Assembly: GCF_002309535.1 (NCBI RefSeq)
Contig: NZ_CP023275.1
Coordinates: forward strand, 62,001-126,000
Source: Sulfurospirillum diekertiae
GTDB taxonomy: Bacteria; Campylobacterota; Campylobacteria; Campylobacterales; Sulfurospirillaceae
Direction: 5' to 3'
Length of the DNA stretch: 64,000 nucleotides
Under the pieces are notes generated by a model. That model was not told the DNA's origin and searched no databases. It was given only the letters and a program-made list of their open reading frames with translations. Of the stretch, positions 31,111-41,888 are shown one piece after another; positions within the stretch are counted from its first letter, which is position 1; the number at the start of each line of letters is the position of its first letter. The translations under genes and the position numbers were made by a program.

Positions 31111-31895
31111 ATTCCTCTAAATCTTAAGCTAAATAGTCCCACGTATTCATGTAGTGCCACATAGCTTTTATAAAAAGCATGCGCATTTGGAAGATAGTCC
31201 CACTCATCTTTTATTTTGGCATTGATTTTAAAGTTGGTTGCAGCAGGGATAACTTTAAACCCAAAGTGCTCATAGAGACGAATAGAACGCCTCATATGAT
31301 ATGCAGAGGTGACAAGATAGATCGTTGGTTCTTTTAGCCCTGTTTTCTCAAATGCAGCTTTACTCAGCTCTGCATTTTGGTATGTATCAATGCTCTTATC
31401 TTCTACATGTAAAGAGAACTCTTTGGTATTAAGGCTTTTAGATGTAGGTGTTGGAATTTCTAAATAAAGTTTGAGCTCTTTGAGGCTATCTAAAAACGCA
31501 TCACTCTCCAAATACTCTTTACTAGTTCCTCCACCACTAAATAAAAGAGGTAAATTATTTGATTTTGCAATCATTAATCCCCACATCATACGCTTGTAGG
31601 CATCGGTACTTAGGGGTAAATTTGCTACTCCTTTGGTATTGCCACCACCTAAGACAATAACGGCATCTACAGATGACTGTTTTTCAAGTGGTTTATTAAA
31701 AGGTGCTTCTAAGGGGGTAAGAAGCCAATCGGCAACATAGGTGGTACTCAAAAGATAGAAAATGATAGCATTGACAAGAAAAAAGAGACGAAAACGTTTG
31801 GCATAAAATGAGGCCAGTAAAAAGAAGACAATAAAAATACCTGGTGGTAAAACCAGGTATGTAAAGAGTTTTGAGAGAAAGTAAACGCTACTCAT
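31107..31895 (-). CDS. YdcF/ElyC-family (DUF218) membrane protein
   Basis: A 262-residue protein with two N-terminal membrane segments (residues 5-55) and a DUF218 domain: VIVLGGGNTKGVANLP, LLFSGGGTSKEYLES, YLVTSAYHMRRSIRLYEHFG. The ElyC/SanA relatives act in cell-envelope maintenance; the biochemical role is not settled. It overlaps the purM stop by one base and converges with the ABM gene by 4 bases. Confidence 0.85.
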   Translation of the reverse strand: MSSVYFLSKLFTYLVLPPGIFIVFFLLASFYAKRFRLFFLVNAIIFYLLSTTYVADWLLTPLEAPFNKPLEKQSSVDAVIVLGGGNTKGVANLPLSTDAYKRMMWGLMIAKSNNLPLLFSGGGTSKEYLESDAFLDSLKELKLYLEIPTPTSKSLNTKEFSLHVEDKSIDTYQNAELSKAAFEKTGLKEPTIYLVTSAYHMRRSIRLYEHFGFKVIPAATNFKINAKIKDEWDYLPNAHAFYKSYVALHEYVGLFSLRFRGI

Positions 31896-32890
31896 TAGAG
31901 CATAACGGCACTTTTAGGGCCAACTTTAAGCTCGCCAATCACATAGCCGTCACTGTTCGCAAGGACATCATTGACATTTTCAGGACTGACAACGAGGATC
32001 ATTCCTACTCCCATGTTGAACGTACGGTGCATTTCACTCTCTTCAACGTATTGACTCATAAAGTCAAAGACAGGAAGTGTTTTGATCTTTGATTTGTAGA
32101 CGTGTGCTTGGAGCCCTTCAGGAAGAACGCGAGGAAGGTTCTCAACGATGCCACCACCCGTGATGTGCGCTAAAGCGTTGATCTTGGATTTAAGCGCTTT
32201 AAAGAGTTTCACATAGATGCGTGTTGGTGTTAAAAGTGTTTCGATAAGCGGTTTACCATCAAATTCAGTATCGAAGGTGTAGCATAGTTTGTCAAAGAAG
32301 AGTTTACGTACCAATGAAAAACCGTTAGAGTGAACACCTGAGCTTGGAAGCGCAATTAAAATGTCTCCAGCTTTTACGTGTGGAAGACGATTCATCTCAT
32401 CTTTTTCAGCAATGCCTACTGCAAAACCAGCAAGATCAAAATCTTTACTGTGGTACATTCCTGGCATTTCAGCTGTTTCCCCACCGATGAGTGAACATTC
32501 CGCTTGAATACAACCCTCTGCAATACCTTTAACAATGCTTACCGCAGCATCAATTTCTAGTTTACTCATGGCGTAGTAGTCGAGGAAGAAAAGTGGCGTA
32601 CCAAAGTTACAGATAAGATCGTTTGCACACATTGCAACTAAATCAATGCCTACGGTATCATAAATACTAGAATCAATAGCAAGTTTGAGCTTAGTTCCAA
32701 CGCCATCGGTTGCACCTAGAATGACAGGTTTTTGATACCCTGATGGCAACTCATATGCTCCGGCGAATGAACCAATACCTCCAATGACATTTTTATCAAA
32801 AGTGGATTTGACCAGTGGTTTTATATTTTCGACAAATTGGTTTCCCGCGTCTATATCGACACCAGCGTCTTTGTAGCTGACTGTGCTCAT
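31895..32890 (-). CDS. purM: phosphoribosylformylglycinamidine cyclo-ligase
   Basis: A 331-residue AIR synthetase of purine synthesis. Signatures are YKDAGVDIDAGNQFVE at the start, LGATDGVGTKLKLA, and SLIGGETAEMPGMYH and PSSGVHSNGFSLVRKL in the ATP-binding part. Length is slightly under the E. coli enzyme. It has a short divergent gap to coaE. Confidence 0.95.
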   Translation of the reverse strand: MSTVSYKDAGVDIDAGNQFVENIKPLVKSTFDKNVIGGIGSFAGAYELPSGYQKPVILGATDGVGTKLKLAIDSSIYDTVGIDLVAMCANDLICNFGTPLFFLDYYAMSKLEIDAAVSIVKGIAEGCIQAECSLIGGETAEMPGMYHSKDFDLAGFAVGIAEKDEMNRLPHVKAGDILIALPSSGVHSNGFSLVRKLFFDKLCYTFDTEFDGKPLIETLLTPTRIYVKLFKALKSKINALAHITGGGIVENLPRVLPEGLQAHVYKSKIKTLPVFDFMSQYVEESEMHRTFNMGVGMILVVSPENVNDVLANSDGYVIGELKVGPKSAVML

Positions 32891-32980
32891 GGATATGCCT
32901 TTAGTGAGGTTATTGTTTAATAGATTTTAACAAAACTATGTTAAAATCGTTATAAAAATAGTTAAAGGTATTAGGATTAA

Positions 32981-33586
32981 ATGGCGTATGAACATGCAAT
33001 TGTTTTAACAGGTGGGATAGCCACAGGCAAAAGTACTGTTTCGTCGATGCTAAAGTCGCATGGATTTGAAGTGATCGATGCAGACGTAATCGCGAAAGAG
33101 GTTTTACCTTTACATGTAAAAGAGGTTGAAACCCTTTTTGGAGATCGTGTTATTCGTGATGGATCAATTGATCGCAAAGCACTTGGTGCACTGATTTTTA
33201 ACGATAAGAAGGAGCGTGAAAAGCTCAATGCTTTTTTGCACCCGCTGATTCGACAAGAGATTTTCAAGCAATGCGACCAGTTAGAAGAGAAGAAAACACC
33301 TTATATCATCGACATTCCACTCTATTTTGAAAGTGATGGGTATGCTTGTAAATTGGTGACGGTCGTGTATGCTCCTGTTGAAGTGCAACGAAAACGATTA
33401 ATGATTCGAGAAGATTTTAGTAAAGAAGAAGCACAAAAACGAATCGATGCTCAAATTAGCATTGAAGAGAAGAAAATCTTAGCCGATTTTCTCATCAATA
33501 ACTCTTTTGATATGAAATTTCTAGAGAGTGAGATCGAAAAATTTATTAAATTTGTACGGGGTACGTATGCAAATTGCAAAATATAA
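32981..33586 (+). CDS. coaE: dephospho-CoA kinase
   Basis: A 201-residue P-loop kinase catalysing the last step of CoA synthesis. The P-loop is LTGGIATGKSTVSSML near residue 10; DADVIAKEVL and DIPLYFESDGY are family motifs. AGGAT precedes the ATG. The sequence carries a TTTACATGTAAA copy read as PLHVKEVE. Its last 20 bases overlap dapF. Confidence 0.94.
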   Translation: MAYEHAIVLTGGIATGKSTVSSMLKSHGFEVIDADVIAKEVLPLHVKEVETLFGDRVIRDGSIDRKALGALIFNDKKEREKLNAFLHPLIRQEIFKQCDQLEEKKTPYIIDIPLYFESDGYACKLVTVVYAPVEVQRKRLMIREDFSKEEAQKRIDAQISIEEKKILADFLINNSFDMKFLESEIEKFIKFVRGTYANCKI

Positions 33587-34310
33587 TGCCAATGGCAATG
33601 ATTTTATTATTTTTCATACCTTTGTTGAGGTTGATCGAAGTGGATTGGCGCAACAGTTATGTGACAGACAAAAAGGTGTGGGTGCAGATGGCTTAATTGT
33701 GTTGCTACCCCATCCTGAATATGATTTTAAATGGCAATTTTACAATAATGATGGGAGTGTTGCTTCTATGTGCGGGAACGGCACACGCGCATGCGCTCAC
33801 TATGCCTTTACTAACCAATTAGCAGGCGCTTCTATGCGCTTTCTAACAGGGGCTGGAGTCATAACTTCTCTGGTAGAAAATGATGTTGTTGAAACAGAAC
33901 TCACAACACCTCAAGTGCTCAGTGAGTCATTTGATGAAAATGGTTTAACATGGCATTTTTGCGATACGGGAGTACCTCATCTGGTAACTTTTGTTGATGA
34001 TACTGCATGCTTTGATAAAGTGATTGCACGTCAAATGCGCTATAAGTATAATGCCAATGTGAATTATGCAATGCTTAAGGAAAATACTTTACATGTAAGA
34101 ACTTATGAGCGAGGGGTGGAAGATGAAACACTTGCTTGCGGTACTGGGATGGCAGCATGTTTCTACAGTGCTTATCGCCAGAAACTCATAGAAGCAAGTG
34201 CAAAAGTCTATCCTATTAGTGGAGAAGAGTTAAATTTACGGATTGAAAATCAAAGACTTTTTTTCAAAGGAAGGGTGCAAAAAGTCTTTGAAACGGTGTT
34301 GGAACTTTAA
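33567..34310 (+). CDS. dapF: diaminopimelate epimerase
   Basis: A 247-residue enzyme converting LL- to meso-diaminopimelate for lysine and peptidoglycan. The start MQIAKYNANGNDFIIF is diagnostic; the two catalytic cysteines are in SMCGNGTRACAHY near residue 70 and ETLACGTGMAA near residue 195. It begins within the end of coaE. One TTACATGTAA copy is read as TLHVRTY. Confidence 0.95.
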   Translation: MQIAKYNANGNDFIIFHTFVEVDRSGLAQQLCDRQKGVGADGLIVLLPHPEYDFKWQFYNNDGSVASMCGNGTRACAHYAFTNQLAGASMRFLTGAGVITSLVENDVVETELTTPQVLSESFDENGLTWHFCDTGVPHLVTFVDDTACFDKVIARQMRYKYNANVNYAMLKENTLHVRTYERGVEDETLACGTGMAACFYSAYRQKLIEASAKVYPISGEELNLRIENQRLFFKGRVQKVFETVLEL

Positions 34311-34314
34311 ATTC

Positions 34315-35034
34315 GTGAAATTTTTCTCTACTCTTTTTATCGCCTCCTGCTTGCTTTTCAATGGAGCACTATACGCGGGAGGTTTATCTTCTGAATATTA
34401 CCAAATTGAAGATGGCCCAAAGCAAAAAGAGGAATTTATCCGCCAGATGAAAGTGCTTGTGGATAAGGGTAATGATGAGATTATAAAAGATCGAGAATTC
34501 ATTACCAATTTTTTTGCAAAAGCTGTTCCTGGTGCCTTTCGTGGACTCAATCAACAAAATGTAGGTTATCTCATCTCTTTGCGTAATAAATACGGCATCG
34601 AATCACTTTTTGATCGAGATGAGTATTTTAAACGTATTGATGTGATTCCTACCTCTTTAGCCCTATCACAAGCTGCATTGGAAAGTGGTTGGGGGAAAAG
34701 TCGATTTGCAAAAGAGGCCAATAATCTTTTTGGTCACTGGTCTTATTCAGGTGTTGGTTTGATGCCCCAAAACAGAGCAATAGGTAAAACACATATGATT
34801 CGTATTTTTGGTTCATTGCAAAAATCAGTGAATTCTTATATGCTAAATCTTAATACGAATGATGCTTATATCACATTTAGAGAAAAGAGACTGCAATCAA
34901 GAAATAATGGGAAAAACTTTGGAGGTATGGAAGCTTCTAAAACGATGAGTAATTATTCTGAGCTCAAAGAGGAATATATCAAAATGATTAAGGAGATGAT
35001 TGATCAAAACAATCTTCTTATCTACGATAAATAG
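34315..35034 (+). CDS. secreted glucosaminidase (Bax-like, GH73)
   Basis: A 239-residue protein with a signal peptide (VKFFSTLFIASCLLFNGALYA, cleavage likely after ALYA). The GH73/Bax-type motif ALSQAALESGWGKSRFAKEA, with the catalytic Glu, lies near residue 120, followed by NNLFGHWSY. It probably cleaves peptidoglycan N-acetylglucosaminyl linkages in the periplasm. The GTG at 34315 was chosen because it starts exactly at the signal peptide and lies 5 bases after the dapF stop with GGA upstream. Confidence 0.83.
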   Translation: MKFFSTLFIASCLLFNGALYAGGLSSEYYQIEDGPKQKEEFIRQMKVLVDKGNDEIIKDREFITNFFAKAVPGAFRGLNQQNVGYLISLRNKYGIESLFDRDEYFKRIDVIPTSLALSQAALESGWGKSRFAKEANNLFGHWSYSGVGLMPQNRAIGKTHMIRIFGSLQKSVNSYMLNLNTNDAYITFREKRLQSRNNGKNFGGMEASKTMSNYSELKEEYIKMIKEMIDQNNLLIYDK

Positions 35035-35041
35035 ATTGTTT

Positions 35042-36109
35042 TTAAAGGTTTGCTTCTTTCATAAGCTCTGTTTGGTAATGTGTAATAATAGGGTCGATAA
35101 TTTCATCATAAAAACCACCTTCCATAATAGCATCCAAACGATACAATGTAAGCCCTACTCTATGGTCAGTAATACGATTTTGTGGATAGTTGTAGGTACG
35201 AATACGAGCACTTCTATCGCCTGATCCAACTTGTGTTTTTCGTGCTTCACTCTCTTTAGCATTGCGTTCTTGCATCTGCATATCATAAAGTTTTGCTTTG
35301 AGCACTTTCATTGCAGCATCTTTGTTTTTATGCTGTGATTTACCATCTTGATTAACCACCACAAGACCTGTAGGTAAGTGGGTAATTCTTACGGCACTGT
35401 CGGTTGTATTGACTGATTGTCCACCGTTTCCAGAAGACCTCATAACATCAACTTTCAAATCTTTTTCGAGTATCTCGATCTCAACATCATCAACTTCAGG
35501 CATAACCGCAACTGTAACTGCTGAAGTGTGTACTCTGCCCTGTGACTCAGTAAGAGGAACACGTTGAACTCTGTGAACGCCACCTTCATATTTAAGACGT
35601 GAAAAAGCACCCTGCCCTTTAATAAGCGCGATAACCTCTTTATAGCCATTCAGTACACCTTCACTGAGTGAGACAATTTCAACTTTCCAACCACGATTTT
35701 CAGCGTAGCGAAGATAAGATTTAAAAAGGTCTGATACAAAAATAGCGGCTTCATCTCCACCGGTACCAGCGCGAATTTCTAAAAAGATATTGCGTTCATC
35801 ATTGGGATCTGTAGGAAGCAAGAGAAGTTTAATCTCTTCTTCAATCTCTTCTTTGCGAGGTTCAAGAATCCGAAGTTCGTCTTTTGCAAGTTCACCGAGC
35901 TCTTCATCATCGAAGAGAAGTTTATTTTCTTCAATTTGATCAAGTGTTGAAAGATATTCAAGTGTTTTATCTTTGATTTTCTCTAATCCTGACTGTTCTT
36001 TGGAAAGCGCTGTCATTTTCTTAATATCTGTAGCGATATTAGGATCACTTAAAAGTGTAGAGAGCTCATTATAACGTTCGAGAAATGGGAGTAATTTATC
36101 TTTCAACAT
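35042..36109 (-). CDS. prfA: peptide chain release factor 1
   Basis: A 355-residue release factor recognising UAA/UAG. The universal GGQ is in [20 protein letters not shown] near residue 230, followed by HLPTGLVV; the anticodon-like region [21 protein letters not shown], with the class signature, precedes it. Probably co-transcribed with rpsT, which lies 36 bases upstream. Confidence 0.96.
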   Translation of the reverse strand: MLKDKLLPFLERYNELSTLLSDPNIATDIKKMTALSKEQSGLEKIKDKTLEYLSTLDQIEENKLLFDDEELGELAKDELRILEPRKEEIEEEIKLLLLPTDPNDERNIFLEIRAGTGGDEAAIFVSDLFKSYLRYAENRGWKVEIVSLSEGVLNGYKEVIALIKGQGAFSRLKYEGGVHRVQRVPLTESQGRVHTSAVTVAVMPEVDDVEIEILEKDLKVDVMRSSGNGGQSVNTTDSAVRITHLPTGLVVVNQDGKSQHKNKDAAMKVLKAKLYDMQMQERNAKESEARKTQVGSGDRSARIRTYNYPQNRITDHRVGLTLYRLDAIMEGGFYDEIIDPIITHYQTELMKEANL

Positions 36110-36145
36110 GGATGGGAACTAAAATAAAGAGGGAGTTGCCGCAAG

Positions 36146-36421
36146 TTATGCAGCAACACTACCTAGCGTATTAACGAGTTGTGACAATCTGCTTACACGG
36201 CGAGCAGCTGTATTTTTAGTTAAAATACCTTTGCCTGCATAAGAATGAAAGTTTTTATTCACATTTTTCAACGCAACTTCAGCTGCTGCTTGATCACCTG
36301 CTTCTACAGCTTCTCTTACAGCACGTGTTAGATTTTTGATTCTAGTTTTATAAAATCTATTTCTTTCAGTGCGTTTTTTTGTTTGTCTAATACGCTTTTC
36401 TGCTGACTTGTGGTTTGCCAT
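36146..36421 (-). CDS. rpsT: 30S ribosomal protein S20
   Basis: A 91-residue basic protein: [20 protein letters not shown] at the start and [21 protein letters not shown] near the end are clear S20 signatures. AAAGGCTTATCT precedes the ATG and a good promoter lies at 36455-36482. Confidence 0.97.
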   Translation of the reverse strand: MANHKSAEKRIRQTKKRTERNRFYKTRIKNLTRAVREAVEAGDQAAAEVALKNVNKNFHSYAGKGILTKNTAARRVSRLSQLVNTLGSVAA

Positions 36422-36454
36422 AGATAAGCCTTTCGTTTTTAAATTTAGGCGTAG

Positions 36455-36482
36455 ATTATATAAAAATAAATATTAAATACAA
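36455..36482 (-). promoter_or_regulatory. promoter of rpsT-prfA
   Basis: On the minus strand TTGTAT (36477-36482) and TATAAT (36455-36460) are spaced 16 bases apart, about 34 bases before the S20 start. Confidence 0.7.
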
Positions 36483-36764
36483 CTTATTTTAAGGGCAATT
36501 TAAAATAAAAAAGGCATTGTTTTGCGTAGGTTGATCAATTTTTAATTAATAATATAACGATATATTCATTAGTTCTCTTTTAAAATAATTTTTTATTGTT
36601 ATGTATAGGGTATGTCAATGATTGATTTTTGACACTAAGTAAATATAGATAACTGTAGAAAATGGGAGGCATACCTTTTTACATGTAAAGATTAGAAAAG
36701 TTTTGTTACAATTTCATAAGTATATATAGATTGATTGAATGTATAGATAACATTAGGAAAAACA
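36483..36764. other. AT-rich divergent spacer between rpsT and glmM
   Basis: No gene is supported. It holds TTTACATGTAAA at 36678-36689, an extended -10 (TGTTACAAT, 36704-36712) pointing to glmM, and the glmM Shine-Dalgarno (TTAGGA). The A/T-rich stretch 36480-36610 shows no recognisable structure. Confidence 0.5.
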
Positions 36765-38105
36765 ATGAAACTTTTTGGAACCGATGGGGTTAGAGGTAAA
36801 GCTGGAAAAAAACTAAGTGCTTTTATGGCGATGCGTTTGGCGATGGCGGCAGGTATCTATTTTCGTAAAAATTCTATTACGAATAAAATTTTAGTAGGTA
36901 AAGATACGAGGCGAAGTGGTTATATGATTGAAAATGCAATCGTCTCAGGCTTAACAGCCGTTGGTTACGATGTAAGACAAATTGGTCCGATGCCAACTCC
37001 TGCGATTGCTTTTTTAACGGAAGATATGCGTTGTGATGCAGGTATCATGATTAGCGCATCACATAATCCCTATTTTGATAATGGGATTAAATTTTTCGAC
37101 TCATTTGGTAATAAACTAGGTGAGACAGAAGAAGCAGCCATTGAAAAGATTTATTATGATGATGCGTTAATTGAAGCAAATCAAAAAATGGAATTTGATA
37201 TTGGCCGTTCCAAAAGAGTTGATGATGTGATTGGCCGTTACATTGTACAAATCAAGAATTCTTTTCCTAAAACGTTAACGCTTAAAGGATTGCGCATAGT
37301 TCTTGATACGGCCAATGGTGCGGCTTACAAAGTTGCACCAACTATTTTTAATGAGCTTGGTGCTGATGTTATTATGATCAATGATGAGCCTAATGGTAGT
37401 AATATTAATCTTAACTGCGGAGCATTACATCCTGAAGAACTGGGAGAAGAAGTACGACGTCTTCGTGCAGATTTAGGTTTTGCTTTTGATGGTGATGCCG
37501 ATCGTTTAGTGGTTGTCGACGAGAACGGAAATCCTATACATGGTGATAAGCTTATAGGAAAAATTGCCACTTTTTTACAAAGTCAAAATAGGCTGACTAA
37601 CAAAGGTGTCTGTGTTACTGTTATGAGCAATCAGGCGTTAGAAGATTATCTTAATAAATCAGGTATAAAAACCTATCGCTGTGATGTAGGGGATAAAAAT
37701 GTTTTAGAAACCCTATATAGGGAAAAAATCAACTTTGGAGGTGAGCAAAGTGGGCATATTATTTTATCTGATTTTGCTAAAACTGGTGATGCGTTAGTAG
37801 CTGCTCTTGCTGTTATGCACTGTATGCTCACAGAAAAACAAAAAGTGAGTAAACTATTTAGTCCTTTTGAGCTTTATCCTCAACTTCAACAAAACATTAA
37901 AGTCGATAACAAAATTCCTCTTTCTGAACTAAAAGGCTATGATAAATTAGTGGCCGAGCTAGAAAGCAAAAAAATCCGAGTTCTTATTCGTTACTCAGGA
38001 ACAGAAAATTTATTACGTATTTTGCTTGAAGGTCAAGATGAAAAGCTTCTTGAAGATCGTATGGAAAAAACAGTCAAATTTTTTAAAAGTGCCCTGAATG
38101 AATAA
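36765..38105 (+). CDS. glmM: phosphoglucosamine mutase
   Basis: A 446-residue alpha-D-phosphohexomutase making glucosamine-1-phosphate for UDP-GlcNAc. Motifs in order: [11 protein letters not shown] at the start, the phosphoserine loop [17 protein letters not shown] near residue 100, the Mg loop [14 protein letters not shown] near residue 240, and [12 protein letters not shown] at the end. It overlaps lspA by 8 bases. Confidence 0.97.
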   Translation: MKLFGTDGVRGKAGKKLSAFMAMRLAMAAGIYFRKNSITNKILVGKDTRRSGYMIENAIVSGLTAVGYDVRQIGPMPTPAIAFLTEDMRCDAGIMISASHNPYFDNGIKFFDSFGNKLGETEEAAIEKIYYDDALIEANQKMEFDIGRSKRVDDVIGRYIVQIKNSFPKTLTLKGLRIVLDTANGAAYKVAPTIFNELGADVIMINDEPNGSNINLNCGALHPEELGEEVRRLRADLGFAFDGDADRLVVVDENGNPIHGDKLIGKIATFLQSQNRLTNKGVCVTVMSNQALEDYLNKSGIKTYRCDVGDKNVLETLYREKINFGGEQSGHIILSDFAKTGDALVAALAVMHCMLTEKQKVSKLFSPFELYPQLQQNIKVDNKIPLSELKGYDKLVAELESKKIRVLIRYSGTENLLRILLEGQDEKLLEDRMEKTVKFFKSALNE

Positions 38106-38544
38106 AAGATGGATTGTTTTTGTTACTTCATTATGTTGTATTTTTTTTGTAGATCAATTGATTAAAACTTTTTTCTTAGAAGGCTTCCGTTGGGAAGGGA
38201 GTTTTTTTTCATTGATTTTGACTTACAATAAAGGTGTAGCGTTTTCAATGTTTGCCTTTTTAGAAGAGTATCTAAAGTATATCCAGCTACTTTTAGTTGG
38301 TGGTTTAGGTATTTATCTGTTATTTTATAAAGACATTCTTCGAAACTATAGTTTTTCTATAGGGATTATTTCAGGTGCAGCACTGAGTAATATTTACGAT
38401 CGCTTTATTCATGGTGGTGTTGTAGATTATTTCTTCTGGCATTATGGTTTTGAATTTGCTGTTTTCAATTTTGCCGATGTGATGATTGATTTTGGAGTAA
38501 TTCTAATTTTATATTATTCTTGGAAAAGCAAAAAAGAAGGTTAA
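38098..38544 (+). CDS. lspA: lipoprotein signal peptidase (signal peptidase II)
   Basis: A 148-residue inner-membrane aspartyl protease with four membrane segments. The catalytic aspartates are in [18 protein letters not shown] and [23 protein letters not shown] is the other conserved box. It overlaps glmM, an arrangement common in Campylobacter relatives. It should process the lipoproteins in this window, for example UPF0323. Confidence 0.95.
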   Translation: MNKRWIVFVTSLCCIFFVDQLIKTFFLEGFRWEGSFFSLILTYNKGVAFSMFAFLEEYLKYIQLLLVGGLGIYLLFYKDILRNYSFSIGIISGAALSNIYDRFIHGGVVDYFFWHYGFEFAVFNFADVMIDFGVILILYYSWKSKKEG

Positions 38545-38578
38545 ATGCTCTATTTATCTCCTACTGTTATGAAAATAG

Positions 38579-38606
38579 TTGCATTTTTATTTTTTTTTGG
38601 TATAAT
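38579..38606 (+). promoter_or_regulatory. promoter of tRNA-Val
   Basis: TTGCAT (38579-38584) and TATAAT (38601-38606) with a 16-base T-rich spacer, 19 bases before the tRNA. Confidence 0.75.
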
Positions 38607-38625
38607 CTCAGCTCTTAAATTGTGT

Positions 38626-38701
38626 GGTCGCGTAGCTCAGTTGGTAGAGCACTACCTTGACATGGTAGTGGTCGGAGGTTCGAATCCTCTCGTGGCCACC
38701 A
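38626..38701 (+). tRNA. tRNA-Val (anticodon GAC)
   Basis: Starts GGTCGCGTAGCTCAG and ends CTCGTGGCCACCA. The acceptor arms pair with two G.T wobbles; the anticodon loop CTTGACA gives GAC. T loop GGTTCGAATCC. It lies between lspA and thrS and may share a transcript with thrS. Confidence 0.96.
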
Positions 38702-38754
38702 TATTTTTGTTCTCCCGTCTGTTTGGGAGTTCATACAAGTAAAAGGATCTTATT

Positions 38755-40572
38755 ATGATGAATGATGTTATAGCCTATAAAGAAGGTGCTCTCGTCATTG
38801 ACACCCAAACTGCTGCTGCCTCCTCAAAGACTTACGAAGACAAAATCTTATTTGATAATTCAAAAGATGCTCTTGAAATAATCCGCCACTCATGTGCCCA
38901 TTTAATGGCTCAAGCGATTAAAGCTTTATATAAAGATGCACAATTTTTTGTTGGACCTGTCATTGAAGACGGTTTTTATTATGATTTTCGTGTCAATGAA
39001 AAGATTGGCGATGCTGATCTTAAAGAGATTGAAAAAAAGATGGCAGAGCTTGCTACTGCTAAATTGCCAATTGAGAAGATTTATACAACTAAAGCGGCTG
39101 TTATTAAACGCTTTGAACATGACAATCTTAAACAAGAAGTTTTGCTAAGAATTCCTGATGGTGAAGTATCTATTTATAAACAAGGGGATTTTGAAGATTT
39201 ATGCCGTGGACCTCACGTTCCCAATACTAAATATCTTAGATTTTTTAAACTGATTAAAGTTGCAGGTGCCTATCTTGGTGGTGATGAGAAACGTGAAATG
39301 CTAACACGTATTTACGGTATAGCTTTTGCAGATAAAGAGAGCCTCAAAGATTATATTACTATGATTGAAGAAGCAAAAAAGAGAGATCATCGCAAAATCG
39401 GTAATGAACTTAAGCTCTTTACCTTTGATGATGAAGTAGGTGCAGGTCTTCCAATTTGGTTACCCAATGGTGGTAAATTAAGAAGTAAGTTGGAACAACT
39501 CCTTTTTAAAGCACATCGCAAGCGAGGTTATTTACCTGTAAGAGGGCCAGAACTTCTAAAATCTGATGCATGGAAAATTAGTGGTCATTACCAGAATTAT
39601 GGTGAGAATATGTATTTCACTGTCATTGATGAGTCTGAATATGGCATTAAACCAATGAACTGTTTAGGGCATATTAAAGTATTTCAAAGTGAAGTGAGAA
39701 GTTACCGTGATTTACCACTTAAATTTTTTGAATACGGTGTTGTACATCGTCATGAAAAAAGCGGTGTACTCCATGGGCTATTCCGCGTGCGTGAATTTAC
39801 TCAAGATGATGCTCACATTTTCTGTACACCGGATCAAATTAAAGAAAATGTTATAGAAATTTTAAGTTTTGTCGATTCTATTATGAAAACATTTGGATTT
39901 AAGTATGAGATGGAAATTTCGACTCGCCCTGAGAAATCAATTGGTGATGAAAAATACTGGGAGGCAGCAACGGAAGGCTTAAAGAATGCACTTGATGAAA
40001 ACGGCATTCATTATGGCATTGATGAAGGTGGTGGAGCTTTTTATGGCCCTAAAATTGACATTAAGATTACCGATGCGCTTAAACGTAAATGGCAATGTGG
40101 AACCATTCAAGTTGATTTTAATTTGCCAGAGCGTTTTGATATTTCCTACATTGATGCAAACAATGAACATGCACGTCCAGTCATGCTACATCGTGCAATT
40201 TTGGGTTCATTTGAGCGTTTTATTGGTATTTTGATTGAACATACATCGGGAGAATTTCCATTCTTCCTTGCACCAACGCAAGCCGTGATTATTCCAATCT
40301 CAGATGCACATTTGGCTTATGCTAAAACATTAGCAAATGAACTTATGGCTGAAGAAATTGATGTAGAAGTCTCTTCCAAAAATGAGAGCCTCAATAAACG
40401 CATTCGCAATGCAGAAACGATGCGCGTGCCAATGATTTTGGTCATTGGTGATGCCGAAGTTGAAGGACAAAGTGTTGCCGTAAGAGATAGACGCGAAAGA
40501 ACACAGTATAATTTGACAAAAGAAGCATTAATATCAAAAATGAAGGAGAAACTTAGTGAGGTACACTTTTGA
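38755..40572 (+). CDS. thrS: threonyl-tRNA synthetase
   Basis: A 605-residue class II synthetase. The editing domain starts with [17 protein letters not shown] near residue 40 and contains [12 protein letters not shown]; the catalytic core has [13 protein letters not shown] (zinc Cys), [21 protein letters not shown] and the motif 3 [15 protein letters not shown], then an anticodon-binding domain. The N-terminal TGS domain present in E. coli ThrRS is largely missing, since the editing domain begins about 30 residues earlier. AAGGA at 38743 serves ATG 38755. Confidence 0.96.
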   Translation: MMNDVIAYKEGALVIDTQTAAASSKTYEDKILFDNSKDALEIIRHSCAHLMAQAIKALYKDAQFFVGPVIEDGFYYDFRVNEKIGDADLKEIEKKMAELATAKLPIEKIYTTKAAVIKRFEHDNLKQEVLLRIPDGEVSIYKQGDFEDLCRGPHVPNTKYLRFFKLIKVAGAYLGGDEKREMLTRIYGIAFADKESLKDYITMIEEAKKRDHRKIGNELKLFTFDDEVGAGLPIWLPNGGKLRSKLEQLLFKAHRKRGYLPVRGPELLKSDAWKISGHYQNYGENMYFTVIDESEYGIKPMNCLGHIKVFQSEVRSYRDLPLKFFEYGVVHRHEKSGVLHGLFRVREFTQDDAHIFCTPDQIKENVIEILSFVDSIMKTFGFKYEMEISTRPEKSIGDEKYWEAATEGLKNALDENGIHYGIDEGGGAFYGPKIDIKITDALKRKWQCGTIQVDFNLPERFDISYIDANNEHARPVMLHRAILGSFERFIGILIEHTSGEFPFFLAPTQAVIIPISDAHLAYAKTLANELMAEEIDVEVSSKNESLNKRIRNAETMRVPMILVIGDAEVEGQSVAVRDRRERTQYNLTKEALISKMKEKLSEVHF

Positions 40573-41084
40573 GTAAAGACAAAGATGTCATACTGAACGA
40601 CGAGATCAGGGCAGCTGAGGTAAGATGTGTTGGTGATGATGGTACACAATATGGCATTATTACCAGAAAAGAGGCTCTTGCAAAAGCGGATGAGCTAGGA
40701 CTAGATCTCGTTTTAATCGCACCTGATGCAAAGCCCCCGGTTTGCAAAATTATGAACTATGGTAAGTTCAAATACCAACAAGAAAAAAAACTGAAAGAAG
40801 CACGTAAAAATCAGAAAATTATTGAGATCAAAGAGATCAAGCTTTCTGTAAAAATTGCTGCTAATGATGTTAATTATAAAATCAAACATGCTCGAGAGTT
40901 TTTGGAAGAGGGCAAACACGTACGTTTTAGGGTATTCTTAAAAGGGCGAGAGATGTCTAATCCAGAGATTGGAGAGCAGGTTTTAGAAAGTCTTTGGCCA
41001 ATGTTGGAAGATATTGCTGAGCGTGAAAAAACGCCAAAGCTTGAAGGTCGTTATATTAATATGTTGGTTACTCCTAAAAAATAA
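40569..41084 (+). CDS. infC: translation initiation factor IF-3
   Basis: A 171-residue IF-3: [20 protein letters not shown] at the N-domain, [19 protein letters not shown] linker and [13 protein letters not shown] in the C-domain. The start TTG at 40569 overlaps the thrS stop (TTGA), with GAGG at 8 bases. A rare start codon on infC is in line with IF-3 autoregulating its own initiation, as known from E. coli where the start is AUU. Confidence 0.96.
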   Translation: MSKDKDVILNDEIRAAEVRCVGDDGTQYGIITRKEALAKADELGLDLVLIAPDAKPPVCKIMNYGKFKYQQEKKLKEARKNQKIIEIKEIKLSVKIAANDVNYKIKHAREFLEEGKHVRFRVFLKGREMSNPEIGEQVLESLWPMLEDIAEREKTPKLEGRYINMLVTPKK

Positions 41085-41212
41085 CCTATAACTCGTCGTA
41101 ACTTTTCTTTATTTTAATCCTCTCTAAGGAAAATTAAGCTATTATAGCCGTTTTCTAACGCTAGAGGGGATATTTCCTCATTTAGATTTTAGAATAAATA
41201 TAAGGAGTATGC

Positions 41213-41407
41213 ATGCCGAAAATGAAAACGGTACGCGGTGCCGCTAAGCGTTTTAGAGTAGGTAAGAGCAAGATTAAAAGAGGCGCAGCCTTTAGAAGTC
41301 ATATTCTTACTAAAAAACCAACGAAAAGAATGCGTGGTTTGAAAGAATCTAAAGTTGTAGATGCACGCGATGAGAAGTCCATTAAATTAATGCTTTGTAA
41401 AGCATAG
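41213..41407 (+). CDS. rpmI: 50S ribosomal protein L35
   Basis: A 64-residue basic protein: [20 protein letters not shown], with [10 protein letters not shown] near residue 40. AAGGAG at 41200-41205 precedes the ATG. Standard infC-rpmI-rplT order. Confidence 0.96.
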   Translation: MPKMKTVRGAAKRFRVGKSKIKRGAAFRSHILTKKPTKRMRGLKESKVVDARDEKSIKLMLCKA

Positions 41408-41522
41408 TTTAAAAAGAGTTTTTGACAAGAGTCATTCACCCTACATGTAATGTTCCCCTCATAATGAGGGTAAGTTCCCGAGACGGGACACCGACATTGA
41501 TTTATTTGGTCAAGGAGACACC
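41408..41522 (+). promoter_or_regulatory. structured spacer ahead of rplT
   Basis: The 115-base gap contains CTACATGTAA, then CCCTCA/TGAGGG (41457-41471) and GTTCCCG/CGGGAC hairpins (41472-41488), followed by AAGGAG for rplT. L20 represses its own operon through leader structures in other bacteria, so a translational operator is plausible; no pseudoknot was modelled. Confidence 0.45.
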
Positions 41523-41876
41523 ATGGCAAGAGTAAAAACAGGTATCGTCAGAAGAAGACGTCACAAGAAAATTTTAAAGATGGCAAGAGGCTTCTTTAGT
41601 GGAAGAAGAAAACACTTTAGAAAAGCAAAAGAGCAAATAGAGAGAAGTTTAGTTTATGCATTCCGTGATAGAAGACAAAAGAAAAGAGATTTTAGAAGAC
41701 TTTGGATCACACGTATTAACGCAGCATGCAGACTTAATGACATTAGCTACTCACGCTTCATCAATGCGCTAAACAAAGCAAATATTGATTTAGACAGAAA
41801 GATTCTTGCAGATATGGCGATGAATGACCCTGAAGCCTTTGCAACTGTTGTAAAACAGGCAAAATCAGCGCTTTAA
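41523..41876 (+). CDS. rplT: 50S ribosomal protein L20
   Basis: A 117-residue protein: [20 protein letters not shown], then [18 protein letters not shown] and [20 protein letters not shown] are full L20 signatures. AAGGAGACACC precedes the ATG. A terminator follows. Confidence 0.97.
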   Translation: MARVKTGIVRRRRHKKILKMARGFFSGRRKHFRKAKEQIERSLVYAFRDRRQKKRDFRRLWITRINAACRLNDISYSRFINALNKANIDLDRKILADMAMNDPEAFATVVKQAKSAL

Positions 41877-41888
41877 TACACTCCACAT

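Noticed and set aside
38545..38742. 65-codon plus-strand frame after lspA
   Set aside because: It spans the tRNA-Val promoter and gene and lacks a ribosome-binding site.
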